Notes: generated by a model from the letters alone, not told the origin. 64,000 bases of DNA from Lachnospiraceae bacterium (GCA_015057555.1 SVEC01000009.1:1-64000), one strand, 5' to 3'. Positions 1-8,396 are shown, counted from the stretch's first letter. Numbers and translations are program-made.

Positions 1-53
1 GTCGGCGAAGACTAATCCCTAGACAGACCGGGAGATTAAGTTGCAACGCTCCC
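1..53. ncRNA. Truncated copy A of a recurrent structured element
   Basis: The reverse complement of this stretch matches the 5' half of the element at 8259-8396. It shares an opening GGGA, CCCGGTCTG, CTAGGGAT and TTCGCCGAC in the same order and spacing. The window edge cuts off the other half. The match in primary sequence between two intergenic sites about 8 kb apart is seen directly; that it is an RNA is inferred from the paired architecture of the two full copies. It lies beyond the terminator of the antiporter gene. Confidence 0.5.
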
Positions 54-70
54 TTATCTAAGCGTACCAT

Positions 71-108
71 AAGAAAACCCATGGCACATAAGCTATGTAC
101 CATGGGTT
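71..108 (-). terminator. Intrinsic terminator of the CaCA antiporter gene
   Basis: On the minus strand, arms AACCCATGG and CCATGGGTT (extended by partly paired TACATA/TATGTG) close a hairpin that is followed by TTTTCTT. It sits about 40 bases past the antiporter stop codon. Confidence 0.8.
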
Positions 109-148
109 AAACTTTCGCTCTAACTTCCTATAATGTAATTTATGTACC

Positions 149-1066
149 TTATCTTATGATGATGTACGCGGTGTAGATGATGTATCCTAGGAGCATGATG
201 ATACCCTCTACACGATTAATCTTTGTTGAGGTTTTGCAGAAGATGGTGATTAAGACAGCTACTGCAATTACGATGATTGTGTCGATGATAAGCTCCGGTG
301 CAACTGTGATAGGTGCAAGTACAGCTGCTATACCTAGGATGAACAAAATGTTGAAAAGGTCTGAGCCAACTGCATTACCTAGGGAAATTCCGGAGTCTCC
401 CTTCTTGGCTGCTGTAACTGATGTAACAAGCTCTGGAAGAGAGGTGCCGATGGCTACGATGGTAAGACCCACTAAGGCCTCGCTCATACCCCATGCTATG
501 GCGATTTCCTTGGCGTTGTTAACTACCAGGTTACCACCGCCAATAATCATAGCCAAGCCTATGATTGCAAAGATTATACTCTTAGGAAGGGACATGATTT
601 CTTGGTCGTCTCCTTCTACACGATTCTTGAGAGCGCTTCTAATCATAATACCAATATATGTAACAAAAGCAATTAATAAAATAACACCATCTAAGCGACT
701 AAGCTTTCCGTCTAAGATAAGGACAAGCAAACCAACGCTTGCTGCTATATTCCACCACACGTCACGCTTCATAATATCCTTAGGCGTTTCAGCCGGGAAT
801 ATAATGGCGCAAAGACCGACTACCATTAGAACATTGAAGATATTTGAGCCTACTACGTTTCCTAAGGAAATGTCAGCATTCCCTGCAAGTCCAGCTGTGA
901 TACTAACTGAAGCCTCAGGAGCACTAGTACCCATAGCAACAATTGTAAGACCTATAATAAGTGATGGAACCTTTAAGATTCCTGCAATGGATGAAGAACC
1001 ATCTACGAACATGTCAGCACCCTTAACAAGTAAGACGAAACCGACAATCAGTAATAAATACATCAT
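149..1066 (-). CDS. Calcium/sodium antiporter, CaCA family (possible Mn2+ exporter)
   Basis: Inner-membrane cation/proton or cation/sodium exchanger of the CaCA superfamily, 305 aa, about ten membrane segments. Both alpha-repeats are visible: GTSAPE with GNVVGSNIFN in the N-terminal half and GTSLPE with GNAVGSDLFN in the C-terminal half. I start at 1066 because AAGGAGGG lies seven bases upstream; a longer reading frame back to 1138 would enter the leader. The next codon (1063) is also ATG. A yybP-ykoY manganese riboswitch lies in the leader, which suggests that excess Mn2+ turns the gene on. The substrate is therefore plausibly Mn2+ as well as Ca2+, but this is inference; the family alone says only Ca2+-type cation exchange. 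Confidence 0.85.
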   Translation of the reverse strand: MMYLLLIVGFVLLVKGADMFVDGSSSIAGILKVPSLIIGLTIVAMGTSAPEASVSITAGLAGNADISLGNVVGSNIFNVLMVVGLCAIIFPAETPKDIMKRDVWWNIAASVGLLVLILDGKLSRLDGVILLIAFVTYIGIMIRSALKNRVEGDDQEIMSLPKSIIFAIIGLAMIIGGGNLVVNNAKEIAIAWGMSEALVGLTIVAIGTSLPELVTSVTAAKKGDSGISLGNAVGSDLFNILFILGIAAVLAPITVAPELIIDTIIVIAVAVLITIFCKTSTKINRVEGIIMLLGYIIYTAYIIIR

Positions 1067-1140
1067 AATGATGCCCTCCTTGGTAATTAATAATTTAATT
1101 TGGTGCATAGAAAAAGACTTTTTCTGCACAAGAAACAATG

Positions 1141-1249
1141 CAGTAAAAGTCTCGCAACATACGTATTAGTAAGTGTAATAACCGGACTCAAGGTCGTGAT
1201 GACGATTATTACAACGCTTATATAGCGCTCACTACTCCCTCTTTACTGT
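1141..1249 (-). promoter_or_regulatory. yybP-ykoY (manganese) riboswitch
   Basis: Read on the minus strand, the leader has the family's hallmarks. P1 pairs CAGTAAAG with CTTTTACTG, the 5' conserved loop has AGGGAGTAG, the middle has TCGTCATCACGACC with CCGGTTATTACA, and the 3' side closes with GCGAGAC. This is the same layout as the B. subtilis yybP and ykoY aptamers, which bind Mn2+. After it, GTGCAGAAAAA and TTTTTCTATGCAC form a hairpin with no U-run, so control of translation is as likely as termination. Confidence 0.85.
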
Positions 1250-1254
1250 AGAAA

Positions 1255-1283
1255 ATATTAGCATAATTAATAAACTATTTCAA
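1255..1283 (-). promoter_or_regulatory. Promoter of the riboswitch-antiporter transcript
   Basis: Minus strand: -35 TTGAAA (1283-1278), 17-base spacer, -10 TAATAT (1260-1255). Transcription would start just ahead of the riboswitch P1 stem. Confidence 0.7.
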
Positions 1284-1342
1284 TTAATAGATGGTTTAGA
1301 TTTGGTAAAGATTTTTTTGAGAAATTTTACCAATAAGAAATG

Positions 1343-1370
1343 TTGACATAGAAAAAAAAAGGTGTATAAT
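1343..1370 (+). promoter_or_regulatory. Promoter of the FeoB-associated peptide
   Basis: TTGACA at 1343-1348, 16-base spacer, TATAAT at 1365-1370. The predicted iron box at 1378-1395 covers the start site. Confidence 0.75.
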
Positions 1371-1377
1371 TATGGGT

Positions 1378-1395
1378 AGTTAGGCAAGACTAACT
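1378..1395 (+). promoter_or_regulatory. Predicted DtxR/IdeR-type iron box
   Basis: Inverted repeat AGTTAGG-caag-ACTAACT, with outer arms AGTTAG/CTAACT. It has the same 7-4-7 layout as the box before feoAB at 2307-2324 and resembles the TTAGGTTAG half-site of DtxR-family iron repressors. It lies right after the -10 box, where a repressor would block initiation. The regulator itself is not in the window. Confidence 0.55.
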
Positions 1396-1431
1396 CAAAA
1401 AAGGAGGAAAGCCTGTAGGCTTAAAACTAGT

Positions 1432-1602
1432 ATGATAAATGAAATTATAATATTGATTATAGTTATAGCTGTTGTGGGTGTGGTAAAACATCTGTGTAAG
1501 GCCAAACGGCAAGGTAATTCATGTGTGGGATGCTCTTGCTCAGGTACGTGTGGAGGTCGTTGTAGTAGTTCCCCTAGTAGAGAGAAAACAGTAAACATAT
1601 AG
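1432..1602 (+). CDS. FeoB-associated Cys-rich membrane peptide
   Basis: A 56-residue protein: one hydrophobic N-terminal segment (EIIILIIVIAVVGVV), a basic stretch, then a Cys cluster CVGCSCSGTCGGRC. This is the pattern of the FeoB-associated Cys-rich family, small membrane proteins found beside feoB. Its job is thought to be in ferrous iron uptake, but no mechanism is known. The start is the only suitable ATG; the AAAGGAGG at about 1400 is unusually far upstream, with a small GCCTGTAGGC hairpin between. The iron box in front ties it to the feoAB gene 0.7 kb away, although mntP stands between them. Confidence 0.75.
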   Translation: MINEIIILIIVIAVVGVVKHLCKAKRQGNSCVGCSCSGTCGGRCSSSPSREKTVNI

Positions 1603-1624
1603 TAGATAAAACGCCATTGATTTA

Positions 1625-1652
1625 TTGACAAAAAATGTCCTTATGCTACAAT
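1625..1652 (+). promoter_or_regulatory. mntP promoter
   Basis: TTGACA at 1625-1630, 16-base spacer, TACAAT at 1647-1652, about 45 bases before the mntP start. No riboswitch fits in the short leader. Confidence 0.6.
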
Positions 1653-1698
1653 TATTTTCTGTAATAAATTGGGAATACTTTTTATACGGAGGATAAAT

Positions 1699-2259
1699 AT
1701 GGGACTACTTGAATTGTTTTTAATTGCAGTAGGACTTTCTATGGATGCCTTTGCAGTGTCCATATGTAAGGGTTTATCATTAGGTAAAATCAAGCTAAAG
1801 CATATGGCCATAGCAGGACTTTGGTTCGGAGGATTTCAGGCTCTTATGCCAGCTGTAGGTTATCTGGTAGGAAGCTTGTTTGCAGACAAGATTGTGGCTG
1901 TGGACCACTGGATAGCATTTGCACTTTTGGCATTTATCGGTGGAAGTATGATAAAGGAATCCTTCGAGAAAGATGAGGAAGTGGATGCCTGTATGGATCC
2001 TAAGTGTATGTTTATCCTTGCAGTGGCCACTAGTATCGATGCTTTAGCAGTAGGAGTTTCCTTTGCATTTTTAAAGGTTTCTATAATGTGGTCGGTACTA
2101 TTTATCGGCGTGATTACATTTGTCTTTTCGGCAGTGGGTGTAAAGATAGGAAGCATATTTGGTTCCAGGTACAAATCAAAGGCAGAGCTTGCTGGAGGTA
2201 TAGTTCTTATTCTTATGGGACTTAAAATACTTCTTGAGCATTTAGGTGCAATTGGATAA
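1699..2259 (+). CDS. mntP: Manganese efflux pump MntP
   Basis: Inner-membrane Mn2+ exporter of the MntP (former DUF204) family, 186 aa, six predicted membrane segments in two repeated halves. The family's acidic membrane motifs are present: SMDAFAVS near the N-terminus and [11 protein letters not shown] in the second half. The start at 1699 follows CGGAGG by six bases; a longer frame from 1669 lacks a ribosome site. It is monocistronic, with its own promoter and a terminator at 2271. In many bacteria mntP is under yybP-ykoY control, but here the riboswitch precedes the divergent antiporter instead. Confidence 0.9.
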   Translation: MGLLELFLIAVGLSMDAFAVSICKGLSLGKIKLKHMAIAGLWFGGFQALMPAVGYLVGSLFADKIVAVDHWIAFALLAFIGGSMIKESFEKDEEVDACMDPKCMFILAVATSIDALAVGVSFAFLKVSIMWSVLFIGVITFVFSAVGVKIGSIFGSRYKSKAELAGGIVLILMGLKILLEHLGAIG

Positions 2260-2270
2260 TGAAAAAATAT

Positions 2271-2298
2271 CCCTCTTGAAAAAAGAGGGAATTAATTT
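2271..2298 (+). terminator. mntP terminator
   Basis: CCCTCTT-gaaaa-AAGAGGG hairpin followed by AATTAATTT, just past the mntP stop codon. Confidence 0.65.
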
Positions 2299-2306
2299 AA
2301 AATATC

Positions 2307-2324
2307 GGTTAGTCTAAACTAACC
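2307..2324 (+). promoter_or_regulatory. Predicted DtxR/IdeR-type iron box before feoAB
   Basis: Perfect inverted repeat GGTTAGT-ctaa-ACTAACC 21 bases before the feoAB start. It matches the 7-4-7 layout of the box at 1378-1395. Iron repression of feo by DtxR-family regulators is well known in other Firmicutes; the assignment here rests on the site alone. Confidence 0.65.
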
Positions 2325-2345
2325 AAACATAAAAGAGGTGAAAAA

Positions 2346-4709
2346 ATGACATTAAAGGATTTAGAAATTGGAAAAACTGCCACCATAGATGTTGTTGGTG
2401 GAGAGGGCTCTCTAAGACAGCATTTCTTGGATATGGGTCTTATCCCGGGAGCTAGGGTTAAGGTAGTAAAGTATGCACCTATGGGTGACCCTATAGAGCT
2501 TAGAGTTCATGGCTATGAGCTTACCCTTCGTTTGGCAGACGCTGCTCAGATTAAGGTACATACAGAGGATGTAATAGGTGAGACGGAGGAGCTTTTATCC
2601 TCTATGGCTATGAAGTCTAAGGAGAAGAAAGGGAGAACTAAGGTTAGCCATCCAGGTCTTGGTGAGGGTGGTAAATATCACACCAAGGCTGATGAAAATC
2701 CTCTTCCTGAGGGTACTGTTATAAGCTTTGCTTTGGCGGGTAATCAGAACTGTGGTAAGACCACCTTGTTCAACCAGCTTACAGGAGCTAACCAGCATGT
2801 AGGCAACTTCCCTGGAGTTACTGTGGATAGAAAAAGTGGTCAGATTAAGAATCAGGCATATACTGAGATTACTGACCTGCCAGGTATATACTCCATGTCC
2901 CCTTATAGCGATGAGGAAATTGTTACTAGAGAATTTATCCTTAAGGATAAGCCAAAGGGTATCATAAATATCGTGGATGCCACAAATATTGAACGTAATC
3001 TTTACCTTACCATGCAGCTTATGGAACTTGATATACCAATGGTTCTGGCCCTAAATATGATGGATGAGGTTCGTGGCAACGGTGGTGCCATAAGAATCAA
3101 TGAGATGGAGGATATGCTGGGCATTCCAGTTATTCCAATATCAGCTTCTAAAAATGAGGGTGTTGATGAGCTTATAAACCATGCTATGCATGTGGCAAAG
3201 TATCAGGAGAGACCTGGAAGAACTGATTTTTGTGACAAAGAGGATTTGGGTGGTGCAGTTCACAGATGCTTGCATGGAATTATGCATCTTATAGAGGACC
3301 ACGCTATGGCAGCACAGATTCCTGTTAGATTTGCAGCTACCAAGCTGGTAGAGGGCGATAAATTGATACTTGAGGCCCTTAACCTTAAGCAAAATGAAAT
3401 CGAAACCATAGACCATATCATTGCTCAGATGGAGGAGGAGAGAGGCTTAGATTCCATGGCCGCCATCGCAGATATGCGTTATCACTTTATACATAAATTA
3501 GTGGATAAGACAGTAGTAAAGCCTAGGGAGAGTAAGGAGCATATAAGAAGCCAGAAAATTGATAAATTCCTTACAGGTAAATTTACTGCCATCCCTGCAT
3601 TTATAGCTATTATGGGACTAGTGTTTTGGCTTACCTTCAATGTTATAGGCGCTTGGTTACAGGGACTTTTAGAGGGTGGAATAGAAAAGCTTACCCAGCT
3701 GATGGATGGTGCACTTACCTCTTGGGATGTAAATCCAGCTCTGCACTCCTTAGTTATAGATGGTATATTTAATGGTGTGGGAAGTGTTCTTAGCTTCCTG
3801 CCGGTAATTATAGTATTGTTCTTCTTCCTGTCCCTTCTTGAGGATACAGGATATATGGCTAGAGTGGCATTTGTTATGGATAAGCTTCTTAGAAAGATAG
3901 GCTTATCTGGTAGAAGTATAGTGCCTATGCTTATAGGCTTTGGATGTACAGTTCCTGGTGTTATGGCCAGTCGTACACTTCCATCAGAGCGTGATAGAAA
4001 GATGACCATACTCCTAACACCATTTATGAGTTGTTCTGCTAAGCTTCCTATCTACGCCTTTTTTGTGGCAGCCTTCTTCCCTAAGCATGGTGCATTAGTG
4101 ATGATAGGGCTTTATCTAATTGGTATAATTGTGGGTATATTGGTTGCACTTATATATCGCGGTAGTATGTTTAGAGGAGAAGCGGTGCCTTTTGTGATGG
4201 AGCTTCCTAACTACCGTATGCCAGGAGTGAAAAATGTAGCTCAGCTTCTCTGGGAAAAGGCTAAGGACTTCCTTCAGAGAGCATTTACAGTAATATTTAT
4301 AGCAACCATAGCCATATGGTTCCTTCAGACCTTCGACCTTCAAATGAATATGGTGGCGGATTCTAAGGATAGTATTCTTGCTATGGTGGCAAATGTGGTA
4401 GCACCAATATTTAAGCCACTTGGCTTTGGAGATTGGAGAATTGTGACAGCCCTGGTAGCAGGCTTTATGGCAAAGGAAAGCGTGGTATCAACTATTTCAG
4501 TATTATATGGAACCACAGCTATGCTACAGGCCGCTTTAACTCCGGGAGCAGCTATGGCACTTCTTGTGTTCTGTCTTCTCTATACACCTTGTGTTGCGGC
4601 TGTGGCAGCAGTAAAGAGAGAACTGGGAACAAAATGGGCATGGTTTGTGTCTGTAGGCCAATGTGCTATTGCTTGGATATGTGCTTTTGTAACTAGCCTT
4701 ATAATGTAA
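2346..4709 (+). CDS. feoB: FeoA-FeoB fusion, ferrous iron transporter
   Basis: A 787-residue inner-membrane Fe2+ importer. Residues 1-75 are a FeoA SH3-like domain (the HFLDMGLIPG segment is typical). From about residue 130 comes the FeoB GTPase domain with G1 GNQNCGKTT, G3 DLPG and the LNMMDE G4-like motif, followed by a helical spacer. From about residue 420 there are membrane helices with the two Gate repeats. FeoA and FeoB are usually separate genes; fused forms occur in some Clostridia. RBS AGAGGTG is seven bases before ATG. A predicted iron box controls it and a hairpin terminator follows at 4807. Confidence 0.95.
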   Translation: MTLKDLEIGKTATIDVVGGEGSLRQHFLDMGLIPGARVKVVKYAPMGDPIELRVHGYELTLRLADAAQIKVHTEDVIGETEELLSSMAMKSKEKKGRTKVSHPGLGEGGKYHTKADENPLPEGTVISFALAGNQNCGKTTLFNQLTGANQHVGNFPGVTVDRKSGQIKNQAYTEITDLPGIYSMSPYSDEEIVTREFILKDKPKGIINIVDATNIERNLYLTMQLMELDIPMVLALNMMDEVRGNGGAIRINEMEDMLGIPVIPISASKNEGVDELINHAMHVAKYQERPGRTDFCDKEDLGGAVHRCLHGIMHLIEDHAMAAQIPVRFAATKLVEGDKLILEALNLKQNEIETIDHIIAQMEEERGLDSMAAIADMRYHFIHKLVDKTVVKPRESKEHIRSQKIDKFLTGKFTAIPAFIAIMGLVFWLTFNVIGAWLQGLLEGGIEKLTQLMDGALTSWDVNPALHSLVIDGIFNGVGSVLSFLPVIIVLFFFLSLLEDTGYMARVAFVMDKLLRKIGLSGRSIVPMLIGFGCTVPGVMASRTLPSERDRKMTILLTPFMSCSAKLPIYAFFVAAFFPKHGALVMIGLYLIGIIVGILVALIYRGSMFRGEAVPFVMELPNYRMPGVKNVAQLLWEKAKDFLQRAFTVIFIATIAIWFLQTFDLQMNMVADSKDSILAMVANVVAPIFKPLGFGDWRIVTALVAGFMAKESVVSTISVLYGTTAMLQAALTPGAAMALLVFCLLYTPCVAAVAAVKRELGTKWAWFVSVGQCAIAWICAFVTSLIM

Positions 4710-4749
4710 ATAGGTAACCTTTAGGTAACTATTATACTTCTGAGAAATA

Positions 4750-4778
4750 TTGTATAAATATAAAAAATTTTGTATAAT
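4750..4778 (+). promoter_or_regulatory. Possible promoter upstream of the histidine kinase
   Basis: TTGTAT at 4750-4755, 17-base spacer, TATAAT at 4773-4778. A transcript from here would cross the hairpin at 4807 before the kinase gene, so that hairpin could attenuate it. Confidence 0.4.
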
Positions 4779-4806
4779 ATTTTTGGGTTACTTGAGTGAT
4801 TTAAGA

Positions 4807-4830
4807 GGGGAAGTAATTCTTCCCCTTTTT
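4807..4830 (+). terminator. Terminator after feoAB
   Basis: GGGGAAG-taatt-CTTCCCC followed by TTTTT. It lies 25 bases before the histidine kinase start, so it may act as terminator for feoAB and also as a leader attenuator. Confidence 0.8.
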
Positions 4831-4854
4831 GTTTTATAAAAAAAGGAGTTACAT

Positions 4855-7119
4855 ATGTTTGAAGTGATGATTGTAATACATATTATTTCTATATTTTTGG
4901 TGCTTAGTTCTCTAGTGGTTATGTTTAGAGGTGAGGCTACCTATGGTCAAAAGCTACTTAGTTATTTTATGATATCTGAGCTTGTTCAAAGCGTGGGATA
5001 CCTGCTAGAGCTATTTTCTAAAACCCTAGAGGAAGCTATGGTGGCAGTTAAATTTGAGTATTTAGGCTCATCACTGGTTGCCATATTCTATATGATGTTT
5101 ATTAGGCATTATTGCGGACATCAGGAAAAGCGATTGCAGGAAAGGATTCTGCTTTTATTTGCGTTGCTTGGTGTAATAATGGTATGGACTACACCTATGC
5201 ATACCTTCTTCTACAAGGATATAGCTTTTAATCAGTTTGGAGATGATTATAGACTGAAGCTTACCTACGGACCATATTTTTATTTCCATTGTGTGGTGGC
5301 GATAGTAATTCCTTGGTTAGTAGTGGCGTGGACATTATTTGACAGTGTACGTAAGGAAAAGATTAAGAAAAAACGCAAGAACTTATTTATTGTTATAGTT
5401 GGAAGCTGTATAGCATTCTTTGTATTTGCACTGTATGCCTTAGGATTCTCTTTTGATGGATACGACCCTAATCCGGTAACTATGTCACTGATGCTTTCCA
5501 TTATGACCATATTTGTGTGGAATCGAAAGGATTATAACCTTACTAAGGCGGCTGCCAACAATGTATTAAATGCCCTTAATGACGGTGTTATTACCTTGGA
5601 TGAGCACTTAAAGATAATAAGCTTTAATCCGATGGCGGAGAAGGTATTTCCGGATTTGGCAATCCAAAAGCCTGTGAGTGAGATATCATCATTTCCACTT
5701 TCTGATTTGTCTGAAAGCGAGAAAAGAGAGTTTGTAAAGGATGATAGATATTATGAAAGCCATATAAGTAAGCTTTTAGATGTGGATGGAGATGTTAGAG
5801 GTTACACAGTTTTATTTACAGATGTAACAGATACAGTGGAGTACATTAATAACATTAAGCTTATGAGAAAGAAGGCGGAGGAGGCAAATCAGGCAAAGAG
5901 TCAGTTCCTGGCAAATATGTCCCATGAGATACGAACTCCTATGAATGCCATAGTAGGTCTCAGTGAGCTTATCATTGAGGAAAGTCGTGGACGTAAGATG
6001 TACAATGACGCCTGTGATATTAAATCTGCAGCTCTTAATCTTCTTTCGATTATTAATGACATTCTTGATTTGTCGAAGGTAGAGGCAGGTAAGATGGAGC
6101 TTATAGATAATGATTACCATGTACAGATTCTCGTTCAGGATACTATAAATATGGTTAAGATGGCAGCCTCTCAAAAGGGACTTAAGATGAAGGTAGACCT
6201 GGATGAAAATATGCCGTATATGTTAAATGGTGACGAGGGTCGTATTAGACAGGTGCTTATTAACCTTATTAATAATGCGATTAAGTTTACTAAGCAGGGC
6301 TCTGTATCATTAGCTGTAACAGGCGATTATATAAGTGATGACATATATGAGATGCATTTTACAGTTCAGGATACAGGTATAGGTATTAAGCCAGAGGATA
6401 TAGAGCACATTTACGAGTCCTTCCAGCAGCTGGATATGAATATTAACCGTAAAGAAGAGGGGACTGGTCTGGGACTTGCCATAACTAAGAATTTAGTACA
6501 GCTTATGGGCGGTGACATACAGGTTGAAAGTGTTTATGGTGAGGGTACCACCTTTAAGGTGAAGATTAAGCAGAGAGTGGTAACTAAGGATATTATCAAG
6601 GATAATCATATTAATAGAGAAGATTTAAAGCACACAGATATGAGAATGTTTGAGTGCCCGAATTACAATATTCTTGTAGTAGATGATAATATTATTAATC
6701 GCAAGGTTGTTATAAAGATGATGGCAGATTATAAGTTTAATATTAGTGAAGCAGATTCAGGTCTTAAAGCTATTGAACTGGCAAAGGAAAACAAGTACGA
6801 TATGATTCTTATGGATCATATGATGCCTGAGATGGATGGTGTGGAAGCTACTAGAACCATTCGCGCTGAATGTAAGCTTAATGAGGGAACAGTAGTAATT
6901 GCCCTTACAGCAAACGCTATTGAGGGTGCTAGAGATATGTACCTTAGCAATGGCTTCCAGGATTTTCTTGCAAAACCATTTGAGAAGGTACAGCTACATG
7001 ATATGCTCAGCAAGTGGATTTACGATGGTAGAAAGGTCTACTCAGACACCATAGTAGAGGGTGGGGAAACTGAGAAGGATATGTTTGACAAAGCAGTGGA
7101 TGAACACTGGAACAAATAA
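4855..7119 (+). CDS. Hybrid sensor histidine kinase with 7TM input domain and receiver
   Basis: A 754-residue membrane sensor. Residues 1-220 are seven hydrophobic segments of the HisKA-7TM type. A PAS-like region follows at about 235-325. HisKA carries the phospho-acceptor His in NMSHEIRTP near residue 355. HATPase_c spans about 440-575 with GTGLGLAI. A C-terminal receiver domain holds the phospho-acceptor Asp in MDHMMPEMDG near 652. There is no partner regulator next door, so the phosphorelay target is unknown. RBS AAGGAG lies ahead of the ATG. The stimulus cannot be read from the sequence. Confidence 0.9.
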   Translation: MFEVMIVIHIISIFLVLSSLVVMFRGEATYGQKLLSYFMISELVQSVGYLLELFSKTLEEAMVAVKFEYLGSSLVAIFYMMFIRHYCGHQEKRLQERILLLFALLGVIMVWTTPMHTFFYKDIAFNQFGDDYRLKLTYGPYFYFHCVVAIVIPWLVVAWTLFDSVRKEKIKKKRKNLFIVIVGSCIAFFVFALYALGFSFDGYDPNPVTMSLMLSIMTIFVWNRKDYNLTKAAANNVLNALNDGVITLDEHLKIISFNPMAEKVFPDLAIQKPVSEISSFPLSDLSESEKREFVKDDRYYESHISKLLDVDGDVRGYTVLFTDVTDTVEYINNIKLMRKKAEEANQAKSQFLANMSHEIRTPMNAIVGLSELIIEESRGRKMYNDACDIKSAALNLLSIINDILDLSKVEAGKMELIDNDYHVQILVQDTINMVKMAASQKGLKMKVDLDENMPYMLNGDEGRIRQVLINLINNAIKFTKQGSVSLAVTGDYISDDIYEMHFTVQDTGIGIKPEDIEHIYESFQQLDMNINRKEEGTGLGLAITKNLVQLMGGDIQVESVYGEGTTFKVKIKQRVVTKDIIKDNHINREDLKHTDMRMFECPNYNILVVDDNIINRKVVIKMMADYKFNISEADSGLKAIELAKENKYDMILMDHMMPEMDGVEATRTIRAECKLNEGTVVIALTANAIEGARDMYLSNGFQDFLAKPFEKVQLHDMLSKWIYDGRKVYSDTIVEGGETEKDMFDKAVDEHWNK

Positions 7120-7129
7120 CGGAAATGCT

Positions 7130-7158
7130 TTGACATATAGCAGGGCTAGTGATATTAT
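7130..7158 (+). promoter_or_regulatory. ddh promoter
   Basis: TTGACA at 7130-7135, 17-base spacer, TATTAT at 7153-7158, about 95 bases before the ddh start codon. Confidence 0.65.
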
Positions 7159-7251
7159 AGTGCAGTGATGTGATGTAGAAAATGTGTCTTGGGAGTAGAC
7201 GGGTTTTGTAGTCACATATTATGCTGATTATACAAGGAGGATATAACAAAC

Positions 7252-8238
7252 ATGAAGACTAGAGTAGGAATACTTGGTTACGGTAACCTTGGAAGAGGTA
7301 TTGAATGTTCACTTAAGCAGAATGATGACATGGAACTGGTTGCAGTGTTTACTAGAAGAAATCCTGACACAGTTAAGATTTTAACGCCAGGAGTTAAGGT
7401 TTACCATGTTGATGATGCACCAAAGATGAAGAATGATATAGATGTAATGATACTCTGTGGAGGAAGTGCTACAGACCTTCCTGAGCAGACTAAGGAGTAT
7501 GCAAAGTATTTTACTGTTGTAGATAGCTTTGACACACATGCAAAGATTCCAGAGCATTTTGATAATGTTGACAAGGTGGCTTCTGAGAATGGTAATGTTG
7601 CAGTTATCTCAGCTGGCTGGGATCCGGGAATGTTCTCTATCAACAGATTATATGGCAATGCGATTCTACCAGAGGGCAAGGATTATACCTTCTGGGGCAA
7701 GGGAGTTAGCCAGGGTCACTCAGATGCTATTCGTAGAGTAGAGGGAGTGGCAAATGGAAAGCAGTACACAGTGCCTATAGATGCTGCATTAGATGCAGTT
7801 AGAAGCGGTTCAAATCCAGAGCTTACAACCAGAGAAAAGCACCTTAGAGAGTGTTATGTTGTGGCTGAGGAGAGTGCAGACTTAGCTAAGATTGAGGCAG
7901 AGATTAAAAATATGCCTAACTATTTTGCAGATTATGATACTACAGTAACCTTTATCACTGAGGAGGAGTTGCAGCGTGACCACGCAGGTATTCCTCATGG
8001 TGGATTTGTTATAAGAAGTGGTAAGACTGGTTGGAATGGTGAGAATACACACATTATTGAGTACAGCTTAAAGCTAGATTCTAATCCAGAGTTTACAGCT
8101 TCTGTAATCGTAGCTTGTGCCAGAGCTGCTGTTCGTATGAAGAAGGAGGGTATGAAGGGTTGTAAGACAATCTTTGATATTCCACCAGCGTACCTAAGTG
8201 CAGTAGATGGGGCAGAGCTGAGAAGACAGTTGTTGTAA
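7252..8238 (+). CDS. ddh: meso-Diaminopimelate D-dehydrogenase
   Basis: Cytosolic NADPH-dependent enzyme, 328 aa. It makes meso-diaminopimelate in one step by reductive amination of tetrahydrodipicolinate, for lysine and peptidoglycan. The Rossmann start is MKTRVGILGYGNLGRGIE. The body carries the family's conserved AGWDPGMFS and WGKGVSQGHSDAIRR substrate and cofactor segments. Length is normal for Ddh. Start: AAGGAGG 11 bases upstream. It is monocistronic with a promoter at 7130. The structured element at 8259 follows directly and ends in a T-rich run that may also terminate this gene. Confidence 0.95.
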   Translation: MKTRVGILGYGNLGRGIECSLKQNDDMELVAVFTRRNPDTVKILTPGVKVYHVDDAPKMKNDIDVMILCGGSATDLPEQTKEYAKYFTVVDSFDTHAKIPEHFDNVDKVASENGNVAVISAGWDPGMFSINRLYGNAILPEGKDYTFWGKGVSQGHSDAIRRVEGVANGKQYTVPIDAALDAVRSGSNPELTTREKHLRECYVVAEESADLAKIEAEIKNMPNYFADYDTTVTFITEEELQRDHAGIPHGGFVIRSGKTGWNGENTHIIEYSLKLDSNPEFTASVIVACARAAVRMKKEGMKGCKTIFDIPPAYLSAVDGAELRRQLL

Positions 8239-8258
8239 TAAAAATGAGAATATAATAC

Positions 8259-8396
8259 GGGACTGTGCGAATATACATTACATCCCGGTCTGCCTAGGGA
8301 TAAGATTTCGCCGACACTATGACGGTCGGCTCCATCTTACCCTGTCGCGCCCGGTTTGCAGGTTATAGCGCACAGTCCCTGTTTATTTTTCTTTGA
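8259..8396. ncRNA. Full copy B of a recurrent structured element
   Basis: The outer stem pairs GGGACTGTGCG (8259-8269) with CGCACAGTCCC (8369-8379). Inside it are CCGG (8285-8288) against CCGG (8351-8354), a helix of GGATAAGAT against ATCTTACC, and a terminal GCCGAC/GTCGGC hairpin. CCTAGGG (8293-8299) and CTGTCGCG (8342-8349) are shared with copies A and C. On the plus strand a TATAAT at 8251 precedes it and TGTTTATTTTTCTTT follows, which favours a plus-strand transcript that self-terminates. The paired symmetry leaves the strand open. I could not assign it to a known RNA family. Confidence 0.6.

Noticed and set aside
177-1169. A 330-codon ORF opposite the CaCA antiporter
   Set aside because: It is the antisense shadow of the antiporter, and the product has no family features.
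8259-8396. Assigning the recurrent element to a known riboswitch class
   Set aside because: I compared it from memory with c-di-GMP, THF, fluoride, guanidine, NiCo, SAM, M-box and twister-type consensus features and found no match of the conserved core, so it is left unnamed.
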